From Clostridia bacterium (GTDB lineage Bacteria > Bacillota > Clostridia > Oscillospirales > Acutalibacteraceae), in NCBI GenBank assembly GCA_017399405.1, contig JAFQCT010000010.1, positions 124,001-188,000 on the forward strand: 64,000 nt of DNA, in the 5' to 3' direction. The translations under genes and the position numbers were made by a program. This document shows, in pieces, positions 1-7,711 of the stretch. How positions within the stretch are numbered: the stretch's first letter is position 1; every line of letters begins with the position of its first letter. The notes beneath the pieces were generated by a model. It did no database searches. It was not told the origin of the DNA and worked only from the letters and a program-made list of their open reading frames with translations.

Positions 1-61
1 CCATTTCACAAAGAACTTTAAGCATTTCGGGAGAAAGGATTTTTGGAATATTTTTAAGCAT
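1..61 (-). CDS. fucU: L-fucose mutarotase FucU (5' part only, runs off the left edge)
   Basis: Only the first 20 or so codons lie in the window. The peptide starts MLKNIPKILSPEMLKVL, which is the characteristic N-terminus of the RbsD/FucU mutarotase family, enzymes that interconvert the alpha and beta anomers of fucose before isomerisation. An AAGGAAG ribosome site sits at the end of fucA and the two genes are 2 nt apart, so this is the third gene of a minus-strand fucI-fucA-fucU operon. RbsD is the alternative, but the fucose context favours FucU. The active-site part is outside the window. Confidence 0.8.
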   Translation of the reverse strand, partial: MLKNIPKILSPEMLKVLCEM

Positions 62-63
62 AA

Positions 64-759
64 TCAATCTTCCTTATTATAATGTTTGTAACCAGGGTGT
101 TTACCTGTAACACCATAGTAGTTATCTCTTAAATATAAGAGTTTGTCAATGTTTTCTTTAGAAATTTCTTTAGCACCGCCAAGAAGGTGAGCAGTAAGAG
201 AAATTTTAGCAAACAACTCGAGTGTTTCCATTCTGTAATATGCAGTAATAAGGTCACAACCAACAGCAAGTGCACCGTGATTTTGAAGAAGCATAACATC
301 ATGCTCTTTAAGATAAGGTGCAATAGCCTCAGGCACTTCGTTTGTACTTGGTGTACCATAAGGTGTAAGTGGAATTGAACCGATTGCAACAACAGTTTCA
401 ATCATTGAATATTCATCAAGGCTCTTACCTGCAACTGCATAACCTGTGGCTGTTGGTGGGTGAGCGTGCACAACTGCACCAACATCTTCACGCTCTTTGT
501 AGCAACGAAGATGCATTTTAATCTCACTTGATGGTCTGTAAGGAGCACCCTCAAGTACTTCACCGTTTTCGTTGATTACAACAAGTTTTTCAGGTGTAAT
601 AAAACTTTTGCTTATACCGGTTGGTGTTGCCATATATTTTCCGTCAGGAAGTTTTACTGAAACATTACCGTCATTTGCAGCAACCCAACCAAGTTGCCAC
701 ATTTTATGGCAGACATCACAAACCTGCTCACGAATCTCCATATATGATAAGTTTTCCAT
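64..759 (-). CDS. fucA: L-fuculose-1-phosphate aldolase, class II aldolase/adducin family
   Basis: The 231-residue product has the usual length of FucA. Zinc-ligand histidines are visible in VVHAHPP (H98, H100) and LLQNHGA (H161), and the conserved catalytic-region glutamate is in PSSEIKMH (E79). It cleaves L-fuculose-1-phosphate into DHAP and L-lactaldehyde in the cytosol. It follows fucI by about 20 nt and precedes fucU by 2 nt, so it is co-transcribed with both. No fuculokinase gene is in the window. Related class II aldolases also act on 5-methylthioribulose-1-phosphate or 5-deoxyribulose-1-phosphate, so a second role is possible because mtaD, PNP and mtnA genes are about 28 kb away (inference). 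Confidence 0.92.
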   Translation of the reverse strand: MENLSYMEIREQVCDVCHKMWQLGWVAANDGNVSVKLPDGKYMATPTGISKSFITPEKLVVINENGEVLEGAPYRPSSEIKMHLRCYKEREDVGAVVHAHPPTATGYAVAGKSLDEYSMIETVVAIGSIPLTPYGTPSTNEVPEAIAPYLKEHDVMLLQNHGALAVGCDLITAYYRMETLELFAKISLTAHLLGGAKEISKENIDKLLYLRDNYYGVTGKHPGYKHYNKED

Positions 760-778
760 TATGTGTATTACCCCTTAA

Positions 779-2575
779 TTACTTTTTGAAAAGTGGACCA
801 AAGTTTGCACAAGCACGATAATCAGCACTTTCCTTATCCATACCAAACGCATTCCATGCTGCAGGACGGAAAATCTTTTCGTCAGGAACATTGTGCATAC
901 AAACAGGGATACGAAGCATTGAACAAAGTGTGATAAGGTCTGCACCGATATGACCATAAGAAATTGCACCGTGGTTAGCACCCCAGTTATTCATAACTTC
1001 ATAAGCAGTCTTGAATGCACCTTCGCCTGTTGTTCTTGGAGCAAACCAAGTGCAAGGCCATGTGTAGTCAGTTCTTTTCCAGAGTGTGTCAGATACGTCT
1101 TCAGGGAGTTCAACTGTCCAGCCTTCAGCAATCTGAAGAACAGGACCAAGACCTTTAACAAGATTAAGTCTAATCATAGTAGCAGGCATTTCTGCACGAG
1201 TTTCAAATCTTGAAGAATATCCACCACCACGGAAGTAGCCAAGGTCTGCATAGTTCCAAGTTGCATTTTCCATAATTGCTTTTTGGTCAGCTTCTGTTAC
1301 TTCGTACCAAGGCTTGATTACTGCGTTACCGTTTTCGTCTTTAGCAGCACCATTAGCATCAAGACAACAAGCACCTGAGTTGATAAGGTGAATAATACCA
1401 TCGCTGTCTTTTGCCTTGCCCTCAATATCATAGCCTGTAACTCTCTTGATTGAATCACCACTCCAATATGTACGAACATCAGCAAACATCTGTGCACGGT
1501 TTGTAAGGAGTTTCATAAATAGCATACCAAGACCGTTAAGAACATCGTTTTCAGTAGCAAGGATATATGGTTCTCTTGCACCATTCCAGTCAAATGATGT
1601 GTTAAGCATTGATTCAGGGAAGTCACAGTTAGGATAGAAGTCTGTCCATTGTCTCTGCCCCTGGAAACCAGCTGCAATAGCGTTGTGACCAACCATTTCT
1701 TCTTCACAACCCTTTGGAAGATTGTCGTTACCATTCATAAGGTCTTTAATAATAACCATCATCTTAACAACAAATTCCCAGTCCGCATCTTTTTCTTCGC
1801 GTGTTTTCTGAAGATTTTCAGGGTTTTTGTCAAAACCTTCAATGCAGTTTTCTTTTGCCCACTTGAGTGCCTTCTGGAATTCTGCTTCGTCATAAACACC
1901 TTCTGTCATTCGGCGGATAATTTCAACCTCGTCAACAGACTCAACACGCATGCCAAGGTAATCTTCAATAAAGTCGCAATCAATAATTGAACCGCCAATA
2001 CCCATGCAGATTGAGCCAATCTGAAGATATGATTTGCCACGCATTGTAGCAGTAGCCACAGCAGCACGACCAAATCTTAAAAGTTTTTCTTTAACATCAT
2101 CAGGGATTTCTGTGTCGTCACAGTCTTTAACATCATGTCCGTAAATGCCGAATGCAGGAAGACCTTTCTGTGCGTGAGTAGCAAGAACAGATGCAAGATA
2201 AACTGCACCAGGACGCTCTGTACCGTTAAAGCCCCAGACTGCTTTGATTGTGTGTGGGTCCATATCCATAGTTTCTGCACCATAACACCAGCAAGGTGTA
2301 ACAGTAACAGTAATATCAACGCCTTCTTTGCGGAATTTGTCAGCACAAGCAGCAGCCTCTGCAACACGACCGATAGTAGTATCAGCAATAACAACTTTTA
2401 CAGGCTCGCCATTTGAATATTTAAGGTTATCAGTAAAAAGTTTTGCAGCACTTTTTGCCATATTCATTGTCTGTTCTTCAAGTGATTCACGAACACCAAG
2501 AACACCGCGTCTGCCATCAATAGTAGGACGAATACCGATTACAGGATAATCGCCGACATATCTGTTTTTTGCCAT
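779..2575 (-). CDS. fucI: L-fucose isomerase
   Basis: The 598-residue protein matches the length of FucI (about 590). It opens with [20 protein letters not shown] and has the family blocks [24 protein letters not shown] and [18 protein letters not shown] near the C-terminus, the last carrying the histidine expected in the metal-dependent active site. It converts L-fucose to L-fuculose (ene-diol mechanism, Mn-dependent in known members). The start ATG has an AAAGGGG ribosome site. It is first in the fucI-fucA-fucU operon and has a strong promoter 50-80 nt upstream. D-arabinose is a usual secondary substrate of the family. Confidence 0.95.
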   Translation of the reverse strand: MAKNRYVGDYPVIGIRPTIDGRRGVLGVRESLEEQTMNMAKSAAKLFTDNLKYSNGEPVKVVIADTTIGRVAEAAACADKFRKEGVDITVTVTPCWCYGAETMDMDPHTIKAVWGFNGTERPGAVYLASVLATHAQKGLPAFGIYGHDVKDCDDTEIPDDVKEKLLRFGRAAVATATMRGKSYLQIGSICMGIGGSIIDCDFIEDYLGMRVESVDEVEIIRRMTEGVYDEAEFQKALKWAKENCIEGFDKNPENLQKTREEKDADWEFVVKMMVIIKDLMNGNDNLPKGCEEEMVGHNAIAAGFQGQRQWTDFYPNCDFPESMLNTSFDWNGAREPYILATENDVLNGLGMLFMKLLTNRAQMFADVRTYWSGDSIKRVTGYDIEGKAKDSDGIIHLINSGACCLDANGAAKDENGNAVIKPWYEVTEADQKAIMENATWNYADLGYFRGGGYSSRFETRAEMPATMIRLNLVKGLGPVLQIAEGWTVELPEDVSDTLWKRTDYTWPCTWFAPRTTGEGAFKTAYEVMNNWGANHGAISYGHIGADLITLCSMLRIPVCMHNVPDEKIFRPAAWNAFGMDKESADYRACANFGPLFKK

Positions 2576-2626
2576 AATAATTTCCCCTTTACAAAAGTAA
2601 GTTTAACATTAAAATTATACAAATAT

Positions 2627-2655
2627 AGTATATCAAAACAATTTTTTCAAGTCAA
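2627..2655 (-). promoter_or_regulatory. Promoter of the fucose operon
   Basis: On the minus strand, TTGACT (2650-2655) and TATACT (2627-2632) are separated by exactly 17 nt, a near-consensus sigma-A promoter, 52 nt upstream of the fucI start codon. I see no convincing catabolite-response or LacI-type palindrome next to it. Confidence 0.8.
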
Positions 2656-2671
2656 TAATTATAAAGGAGTA

Positions 2672-2710
2672 TAAATAAAAAACAGAGCGTTTTTACACGC
2701 TCTGTAAAAA
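2672..2710 (-). terminator. Rho-independent terminator after the M20 peptidase gene
   Basis: Read on the minus strand, arms ACAGAGCG and CGCTCTGT enclose an 8-nt loop and are followed by a T run (TTTTTTATTTAT). It lies just past the peptidase stop codon and separates that gene from the fucI promoter. Confidence 0.85.
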
Positions 2711-2712
2711 GT

Positions 2713-4092
2713 TTAATAATTGATTTTTTTAATAAAATCTTTGTAGAAACATACGCATTGACCAACATTTTGAGTATAAATATGTTCATTAGCACCGTGA
2801 ATTGTATCAAACTGCTTCTTGTCAAGGTCAATAGGAGCAAATCGAAGAATACAATCTGCAACATCTGTAAATCGTCTTGCATCTGTGCCTGCAGTAAGTA
2901 AAAACGGTGCAACAATAACATCGGGAAAGTTTTCATTCATAACTTCTTCTAAAATGTAATACGGTTTACTTGTAAAAGAAGACGGTTTGCAATAATCTCT
3001 CTCAACTTCTTCAATTTCTACCTCGTATTTTTCAGCAATTTTCTTGATTTTTTCTAAACCGTTAAGCAAATCGTCTTCGCGTACACATCGTAAAAACATA
3101 GTTGTTTCTGCTGTTTTTGCTTTGAATTGAGGTGTATCTTTCTCACCAGCAAAAACAGTTGTGAAAGTAATACTTGTTGAAAGCATTGCCTTTGCTTGTG
3201 GGATTTTCTGCATTACTTTTTTGATTATAGGAGCAAAAATTGAAAGGTGATTAAATAAGAAACTCAACGGAAAAGCCATATATGGAGCGTGAGTTTCAAA
3301 AGTAGCCCTTACTTCAGGCTGAAACTTTGCTTTATAGATTTTAGAGTTACCAACTTCACTAATAAATGAACAAAGTCTTAAAACTGAACTGTCGTTAGAC
3401 GGGTTTAATCCACCGTGACCCTTTGTGATTTGTTTTGTTGTGCATTTATATACATGACGGCTTTTTTCGTGAACTGCAACCATAGCACTTTTTGCAGTAA
3501 CAGTAGGAATCATACCGGTAGTGATTGCACCGCCCTCATCAAGTACAGTTTCAAAATGAATACCATTTTCTTTGAAATACTCTGTTGCAAGTACCATTCC
3601 GTCACCACTGACTTCTTCATTGTTTGAAGAGCCTATGTAAAGGTTAATGCCATCGAATTCATAACCTTCTTTAAGCAATTCCTCACAAGCCTGTAACTCA
3701 GCAAAAAGGGGAGTCTTTGTATCAATAGTACCTCTGCCAAAAAGAGCACCGTCTTTTTCTACTGCATTAAATGGGTCAGTTTCCCATTTATCATCACCGT
3801 CAACAACATCATGGTGAGACATAAGCATAATATTCTTTTTAGCATTTTTACCTTTTATTACATATACAAAACAACCACTGCCGAATGTAAGACGCTCTGC
3901 TTTTGCACAAAGATTTGGAAAACACTCTTCAATCACTTTATAGAATTTATCAAATTCAGATTGATTTTCAAAATTATCAGTAAATACAGTTTTGCAATTA
4001 ACCATTTTCTTTAATGTATCCACATATCCCTTGCGAATATCTGCAGATACATTTTTACGATTTTCAATTCCTGTTAATTCTCGTTTTTTCAT
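2713..4092 (-). CDS. M20 family metallopeptidase (PM20D1/CPS1-like carboxypeptidase)
   Basis: About 459 residues. Metal-binding blocks of the M20 family are visible: MSHHDVVDG near residue 93, GRGTIDTK near 127 and SNNEEVSGDG near 160, with a further LTAGTDARRF block towards the C-terminus. These enzymes are co-catalytic zinc hydrolases of dipeptides or N-acyl amino acids; the exact substrate cannot be read from the sequence. I chose the ATG at 4092 (MKKREL) because GAGGGTGA lies 6-7 nt before it; an in-frame TTG five codons upstream overlaps that ribosome site. It is a single-gene unit with its own promoter and terminator. No signal peptide, so cytosolic. Confidence 0.85.
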   Translation of the reverse strand: MKKRELTGIENRKNVSADIRKGYVDTLKKMVNCKTVFTDNFENQSEFDKFYKVIEECFPNLCAKAERLTFGSGCFVYVIKGKNAKKNIMLMSHHDVVDGDDKWETDPFNAVEKDGALFGRGTIDTKTPLFAELQACEELLKEGYEFDGINLYIGSSNNEEVSGDGMVLATEYFKENGIHFETVLDEGGAITTGMIPTVTAKSAMVAVHEKSRHVYKCTTKQITKGHGGLNPSNDSSVLRLCSFISEVGNSKIYKAKFQPEVRATFETHAPYMAFPLSFLFNHLSIFAPIIKKVMQKIPQAKAMLSTSITFTTVFAGEKDTPQFKAKTAETTMFLRCVREDDLLNGLEKIKKIAEKYEVEIEEVERDYCKPSSFTSKPYYILEEVMNENFPDVIVAPFLLTAGTDARRFTDVADCILRFAPIDLDKKQFDTIHGANEHIYTQNVGQCVCFYKDFIKKINY

Positions 4093-4122
4093 ATATGTCA
4101 CCCTCAATAAAATACTGACAAT

Positions 4123-4151
4123 ATAATATCATAAATAAAAACAAAGTTCAA
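4123..4151 (-). promoter_or_regulatory. Promoter of the M20 peptidase gene
   Basis: Minus-strand TTGAAC (4146-4151) and TATTAT (4123-4128) with a 17-nt spacer, 30 nt upstream of the start codon. It lies directly beyond the degenerate end of the tRNA-Arg-attached repeat. Confidence 0.7.
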
Positions 4152-4190
4152 TGAATAATAGTGGGTTCAATTCCCTTTCTTTTCACCAAA

Positions 4191-4229
4191 AACAAAAAAC
4201 AGAGCACACAAAAGTGTACTCTGTTTTTG
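4191..4229 (-). terminator. Second (duplicated) terminator of the tRNA-Arg repeat
   Basis: Minus strand: ACAGAGTACAC, TTTT loop, GTGTGCTCTGT, then TTTTTTGTTTTT. It is almost identical to the terminator right after tRNA-Arg, differing by one substitution and one T, and follows the duplicated tRNA 3' end. Confidence 0.8.
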
Positions 4230-4383
4230 TGGCACGCCGGAAGGGATGTGTCTTTGCTTCGCAAATCCACCGTCCTCGTGGCATAGCCACTTCGTACTTC
4301 GCACCTAAAAACATTTCACTGAAATGTTTTCTTAACGGTGCTCACCCTCTCAGGGTTCGAATCCCTTCCTTTTCATCATAAAA

Positions 4384-4421
4384 CAAAAAAACAGAGCACA
4401 CAAAAGTGTACTCTGTTTTCG
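4384..4421 (-). terminator. Terminator of tRNA-Arg
   Basis: Minus strand: ACAGAGTACAC, TTTT, GTGTGCTCTGT followed by a run of seven T, starting 4 nt after the encoded CCA end of tRNA-Arg. Confidence 0.85.
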
Positions 4422-4498
4422 TGGCACGCCGGAAGGGATTCGAACCCCCGACCTTTTGGTTCGTAGCCAAACACTCTATCCAGCTGAGCTACCGGCGC
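4422..4498 (-). tRNA. tRNA-Arg (anticodon ACG)
   Basis: A 77-nt cloverleaf on the minus strand: acceptor GCGCCGG pairs with CCGGCGT, the D-arm contains AGCTCAGCTGGATAGAG, the anticodon stem TTTGG/CCAAA encloses CTACGAA with anticodon ACG (A34 expected to become inosine), and the T-arm is GGGGGTTCGAATCCC. CCA is encoded. Its 3' third is the source of the direct and inverted copies in the adjoining repeat. Confidence 0.97.
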
Positions 4499-4568
4499 AT
4501 ATGCGGACTTTTTACCGCCCGAATATAATACCATTAGAAACTAAAAAAGTCAACAGTTTTTTATAAAA

Positions 4569-5915
4569 TTATTTTACAACCAAAATTTTCTCAATTTTAT
4601 ATTTCTTAAATAATTCAATATGTTCATCAGTGATTTTTTCACCGCTTACCGCGATTGGTATAGCAGGGGGACAAGATACAGTAGGGCTTGCACAAACTCT
4701 GCCCACAGCATTTTCAATGTTGATTTCTTCACATTCGCTGAAAATTGCCTCGCGTATTGTCATTACTCTTTCGCCAAATACAAAACTGATTGTATCTTCG
4801 TTATAATCATCTTTCAAAGTCAGTTCAAGATTTCTAAAAGCAGTTTCAAGTTTCAAGAAATCCTCATCTGTATTTTGTGGTGAAATCATAAATACAATAA
4901 AGTCATCATCTGCATATTCAGGTTCAATCCCGTATTTTCTGAAATGCTCGGCAAAATTACCTTCGTATTCCGAAAAATCTGCTGTAATCTTTAATGGCTC
5001 ATAGAATTGTGGACTCGCAGTGTTCCATATACCACACTCAATCATAATATGTGATAACTTTTCGCACTTTTCAGCACAAATTTCAATATCACTTTTGATT
5101 TTTTCATCAATATACTTATTACACAAATCAAGAGATTGCAAAATAAGATATGATGGACTTGTTGAGCCAAAAATACTCATAGCATTTACTGCATTTTGTG
5201 AAAAACCATATTTATCATCTTTTGCAATGTGCAAATATCCGCCACCTGTCAGCACAGGCAAAGTTTTGTGTGCCGAGTCGCAACACATATCAGCACCAAG
5301 GCTTATTGGGTGCATATCTTGTGGGCAGAATTTCAAATAACTACCGTGAGCATTGTCAACAAGCAAAGGAATATCATACTCCTTACAAACTTTTGAAAGT
5401 TCGGGAATATTTGCAACTTTGCCAAGATAATCGGGACTTGTTATATATACCGCAAAAGGTTTTTTATCAAGGTTTTTAAGTGTATTTTTCAAATTTTCAG
5501 CAGTAACCATAGCACTACATAAACTTTGAGTGCGGTTTGGGTAAAGCCATTCCACATCTGCATCTAATTTCGCAAGAGCATATATAAATGACTTGTGAGC
5601 ATTTCGTCCTGCAAGTACAAATGGTCTTGTTGATTTGTTAGCCCTCAAATATGCTAAATAGAGCATAGCATTTATGCTCTGACTTGAGCCACCTGCAGAG
5701 TAAATGGTTCTTGCAGTATCAAAAAGGCGAGTAGCATTTTCTTCACTTTTACGGATTATACCGTCAGGTGCATATAACTCGTCAGCACCTTGAATTTCAG
5801 TAATATCAGATTGCTCACAACCTAAAAAAGACACACCTTTATGACCCGGCATGTGAAGTCGGGCAGTATTACCTTTAATGTAATTCTGTACAAAGTCGAA
5901 AATTGGTGTATCCAT
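4569..5915 (-). CDS. Orn/Lys/Arg decarboxylase-family PLP enzyme
   Basis: 448 residues with the fold-type I major domain of group III decarboxylases: an N-terminal LHMPGHKG motif, SAGGSSQSINAML, LLVDNAHGSYL with the PLP-nitrogen aspartate, and CDSAHKTLPVLTGG with the Schiff-base lysine, then a shorter C-terminal domain. It resembles the short Bacillus YaaO/SpeA-like enzymes (about 480 residues) rather than the 700-residue inducible E. coli forms. Arginine or lysine decarboxylation for polyamine synthesis is likely, but substrate is not resolved. It starts 13 nt after the SCIFF maturase with an AAGGAA ribosome site, so the two are probably co-transcribed. Confidence 0.8.
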   Translation of the reverse strand: MDTPIFDFVQNYIKGNTARLHMPGHKGVSFLGCEQSDITEIQGADELYAPDGIIRKSEENATRLFDTARTIYSAGGSSQSINAMLYLAYLRANKSTRPFVLAGRNAHKSFIYALAKLDADVEWLYPNRTQSLCSAMVTAENLKNTLKNLDKKPFAVYITSPDYLGKVANIPELSKVCKEYDIPLLVDNAHGSYLKFCPQDMHPISLGADMCCDSAHKTLPVLTGGGYLHIAKDDKYGFSQNAVNAMSIFGSTSPSYLILQSLDLCNKYIDEKIKSDIEICAEKCEKLSHIMIECGIWNTASPQFYEPLKITADFSEYEGNFAEHFRKYGIEPEYADDDFIVFMISPQNTDEDFLKLETAFRNLELTLKDDYNEDTISFVFGERVMTIREAIFSECEEINIENAVGRVCASPTVSCPPAIPIAVSGEKITDEHIELFKKYKIEKILVVK

Positions 5916-5928
5916 TTTTGTTTATTCC

Positions 5929-7302
5929 TTATTTGTTATAGTTTTCAGCTACTTGAATCATCACAGCACATTCAATACGCTTTTTGAAAAGTTCACAACC
6001 ATATTCATAAATGCCCGTAATTTTTCCCGATGCGTGATATGAGTTAGCAGCACAACCGCCAGAACAGTAAAGTTTTGCCCAACAGTCGTTACATTCTGGT
6101 CTTGCATAAGCATTACAAAGTTTGAATTCGTTCTGAATTTCTTTGTTTGTAACACCATCCCAGATATTGCCAAGAAGATATTTTGTATCACCAACAAACT
6201 GATGGCAAGGGTAAAGTTCACCTGTAGGGGTAACTGCCATATACTCTGTACCTGAGCCACAACCTGAAATTCTCTTATAAATGCAAGGGCCATGAGTAAG
6301 GTCAAGCATATAGTGGTAGAATGTGAAAGGTTTGCCCTCTTTTTTACGCTTAATCATTTCTTTTGCAAGAATTTCATACTGGTCAAAAAGAATTGGCAAA
6401 TCTTCTTGAGTTAGTGCACTTGCATCTTCGGGTGAGCAAACAACAGGCTCCATACTAAGTTCAGTAAATCCTAAATCTGCCATATGGAAAATATCATTTG
6501 TAAAGTCAATGTTGTTATGAGTAAATGTACCACGCATATAGTAGTTTTTGCCACCACGACGCTTAACAAATTCTTGGAATTTAGGTACAATCAAATCGTA
6601 ACTGCCTCTACCCATATAATCAACGCGAAGTCTGTCGTGAACTTCAGGTCGTCCGTCAAGACTTAAAACAACATTGCTCATTTCTTTATTGCAGAAATCA
6701 ATAACTTCGTCATCAATAAGCACCCCGTTAGTAGTAAGTGTGAAACGGAAGTTTTTGTTATGTATTTTCTCTTGCACCCTCGCATAAGCCACTAACTCTT
6801 TAACAACATTCCAATTCATAAGTGGCTCGCCACCGAAAAAGTCAACCTCAAGGTTGTGACGAGTACCTGAATTTTCAATAAGAAAATCAAGTGCACGCTT
6901 ACCAACTTCAAAACTCATAAGAGCACGCTCACCGTGGTATTTGCCCTGACTTGCAAAACAATACGAACAGTTAAGATTACAAGTGTGTGCAACATGCAAG
7001 CAAAGTGCCTTAATTACAGTATTTCTGTTCTTGAAATCAAAAGCCATACCCTCATAAGTGTCAGGGGTATAAAGTTTGCCTGCATTTTCAAGGGACTTTA
7101 CATCTTCAATGCAATCTAAAACATCTTGTTCTGTGATTTCTTCGTTTTTGTATGTATCAAGTATGTACTTTACAATCTCATCAGCAGTTTTGTCTTTATA
7201 CATAGCGATTATGTCGTAAGCCACTTCGTCAACTACATGAACGGACCCGCTGCAAGTATCAAGCACAATGTTATATCCGTTTAATTTATATTGATGTACC
7301 AT
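5929..7302 (-). CDS. SCIFF peptide maturase, radical SAM/SPASM thioether-forming enzyme
   Basis: 457 residues. An N-terminal peptide-recognition region (YKLNGYNIVLDTCSGSVHVV) precedes the radical SAM motif CNLNCSYC (C108, C112, C115), followed by DFFGGEPLMNW, and a C-terminal cysteine-rich SPASM domain (CNDCWAKLYCSGGC and later cysteines) for auxiliary Fe-S clusters. The family maturase CteB makes Cys-to-Thr thioether bonds in the SCIFF peptide. The start at 7302 (MVHQYKLNG) matches family N-termini; a TTG three codons upstream is possible. The precursor peptide gene is 87 nt upstream with a hairpin between them. Confidence 0.93.
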   Translation of the reverse strand: MVHQYKLNGYNIVLDTCSGSVHVVDEVAYDIIAMYKDKTADEIVKYILDTYKNEEITEQDVLDCIEDVKSLENAGKLYTPDTYEGMAFDFKNRNTVIKALCLHVAHTCNLNCSYCFASQGKYHGERALMSFEVGKRALDFLIENSGTRHNLEVDFFGGEPLMNWNVVKELVAYARVQEKIHNKNFRFTLTTNGVLIDDEVIDFCNKEMSNVVLSLDGRPEVHDRLRVDYMGRGSYDLIVPKFQEFVKRRGGKNYYMRGTFTHNNIDFTNDIFHMADLGFTELSMEPVVCSPEDASALTQEDLPILFDQYEILAKEMIKRKKEGKPFTFYHYMLDLTHGPCIYKRISGCGSGTEYMAVTPTGELYPCHQFVGDTKYLLGNIWDGVTNKEIQNEFKLCNAYARPECNDCWAKLYCSGGCAANSYHASGKITGIYEYGCELFKKRIECAVMIQVAENYNK

Positions 7303-7323
7303 AATTTTCAACCAACTTCTTAT

Positions 7324-7362
7324 ATGATAAAAAACTGCTAATACGAAAAGTATCAGCAGTTT
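7324..7362 (-). terminator. Hairpin between SCIFF peptide and maturase genes (probable attenuating terminator)
   Basis: Minus strand: AAACTGCTGATAC, TTTTC loop, GTATTAGCAGTTT, followed by TTTAT. A partial stop here would give a high ratio of precursor peptide to maturase transcript; that ratio effect is inference. Confidence 0.7.
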
Positions 7363-7389
7363 AATAGTTTGTTTTACGAAAAAATTAAA

Positions 7390-7536
7390 TTATTCTTCGC
7401 AGTTTTCGCACTGCTGGTTAGCAACACCGCAAGATGTTTTGCAAGCTGACTGGCAAGATGTCTGGCATTCACCACAACCGCCTTTTTCTACAGAAGCTGT
7501 AAGGTCTCTTGTTTCGATTGTCTTGATTCTTTCCAT
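7390..7536 (-). CDS. SCIFF peptide precursor (six-cysteines-in-forty-five RiPP)
   Basis: A 48-residue peptide, starting MERIKTIETRDLTASVEKGG, followed by a cysteine-dense core at C21, C24, C28, C32, C36, C43 and C46. The CQTSCQSACKTSCGVANQ stretch is the hallmark of SCIFF peptides, which are nearly universal in Clostridia; their final function is unknown. The family is named for six cysteines but I count seven here. The ATG has a GGAG ribosome site and a consensus promoter 65-90 nt upstream. The maturase follows in the same direction. Confidence 0.95.
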   Translation of the reverse strand: MERIKTIETRDLTASVEKGGCGECQTSCQSACKTSCGVANQQCENCEE

Positions 7537-7599
7537 TTTGAAAACTCCAATCTTGAAAAAATTTGAATAGGGAAAACCCTTGATTTCATTTACTTAAAA

Positions 7600-7628
7600 A
7601 GTATATCACAAGCAAAAAATACTGTCAA
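7600..7628 (-). promoter_or_regulatory. Promoter of the SCIFF peptide/maturase unit
   Basis: Minus strand TTGACA (7623-7628), 17-nt spacer, TATACT (7600-7605): close to perfect consensus, in keeping with high expression of a small peptide. Confidence 0.85.
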
Positions 7629-7648
7629 GAGTAAATGTAATTTTATAA

Positions 7649-7677
7649 TTGACATCTGACCCTCAAAGTGCTATATT
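7649..7677 (+). promoter_or_regulatory. Promoter of the CLC transporter gene
   Basis: TTGACA (7649-7654), 17-nt spacer, TATATT (7672-7677), 34 nt before the start codon. It is divergent from, and 20 bp away from, the SCIFF promoter. Confidence 0.75.
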
Positions 7678-7711
7678 TTATAAGGATTTTTTTGCGTGAG
7701 GAGAGTGGCGT

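Larger units (their letters stand above)
4163..4421 (-). repeat. tRNA-Arg-attached 192-bp repeat with inverted T-arm and duplicated tRNA 3' end
   Basis: Read away from tRNA-Arg on the minus strand: terminator 1; after a 52-nt gap, an inverted copy of the tRNA's own T-arm (4353-4369, GGAAGGGATTCGAACCC); a GCACC/GGTGC stem enclosing an AAAACATTTC/GAAATGTTTT hairpin (4302-4338); hairpins GTGGC/GCCAC and TTTGC/GCAAA; then a second copy of the tRNA 3' end, ATCCCTTCCGGCGTGCCA (4230-4247); then a near-identical second terminator. The direct repeat (4230-4247 against 4422-4439) is offset by 192 bp. A third, degraded inverted T-arm (4163-4179) sits 50 nt further on, as if a second unit had decayed. 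The same layout follows tRNA-Tyr at 35381-35605. Confidence 0.8.

Noticed and set aside
4151-4381. 76-codon open frame across the tRNA-Arg repeat
   Set aside because: It runs through terminators, palindromes and a tRNA 3' end copy, has no ribosome site and no recognisable protein.
7678-7711. Fluoride riboswitch ahead of the CLC gene
   Set aside because: The leader is only about 30 nt and lacks the conserved fluoride riboswitch core.
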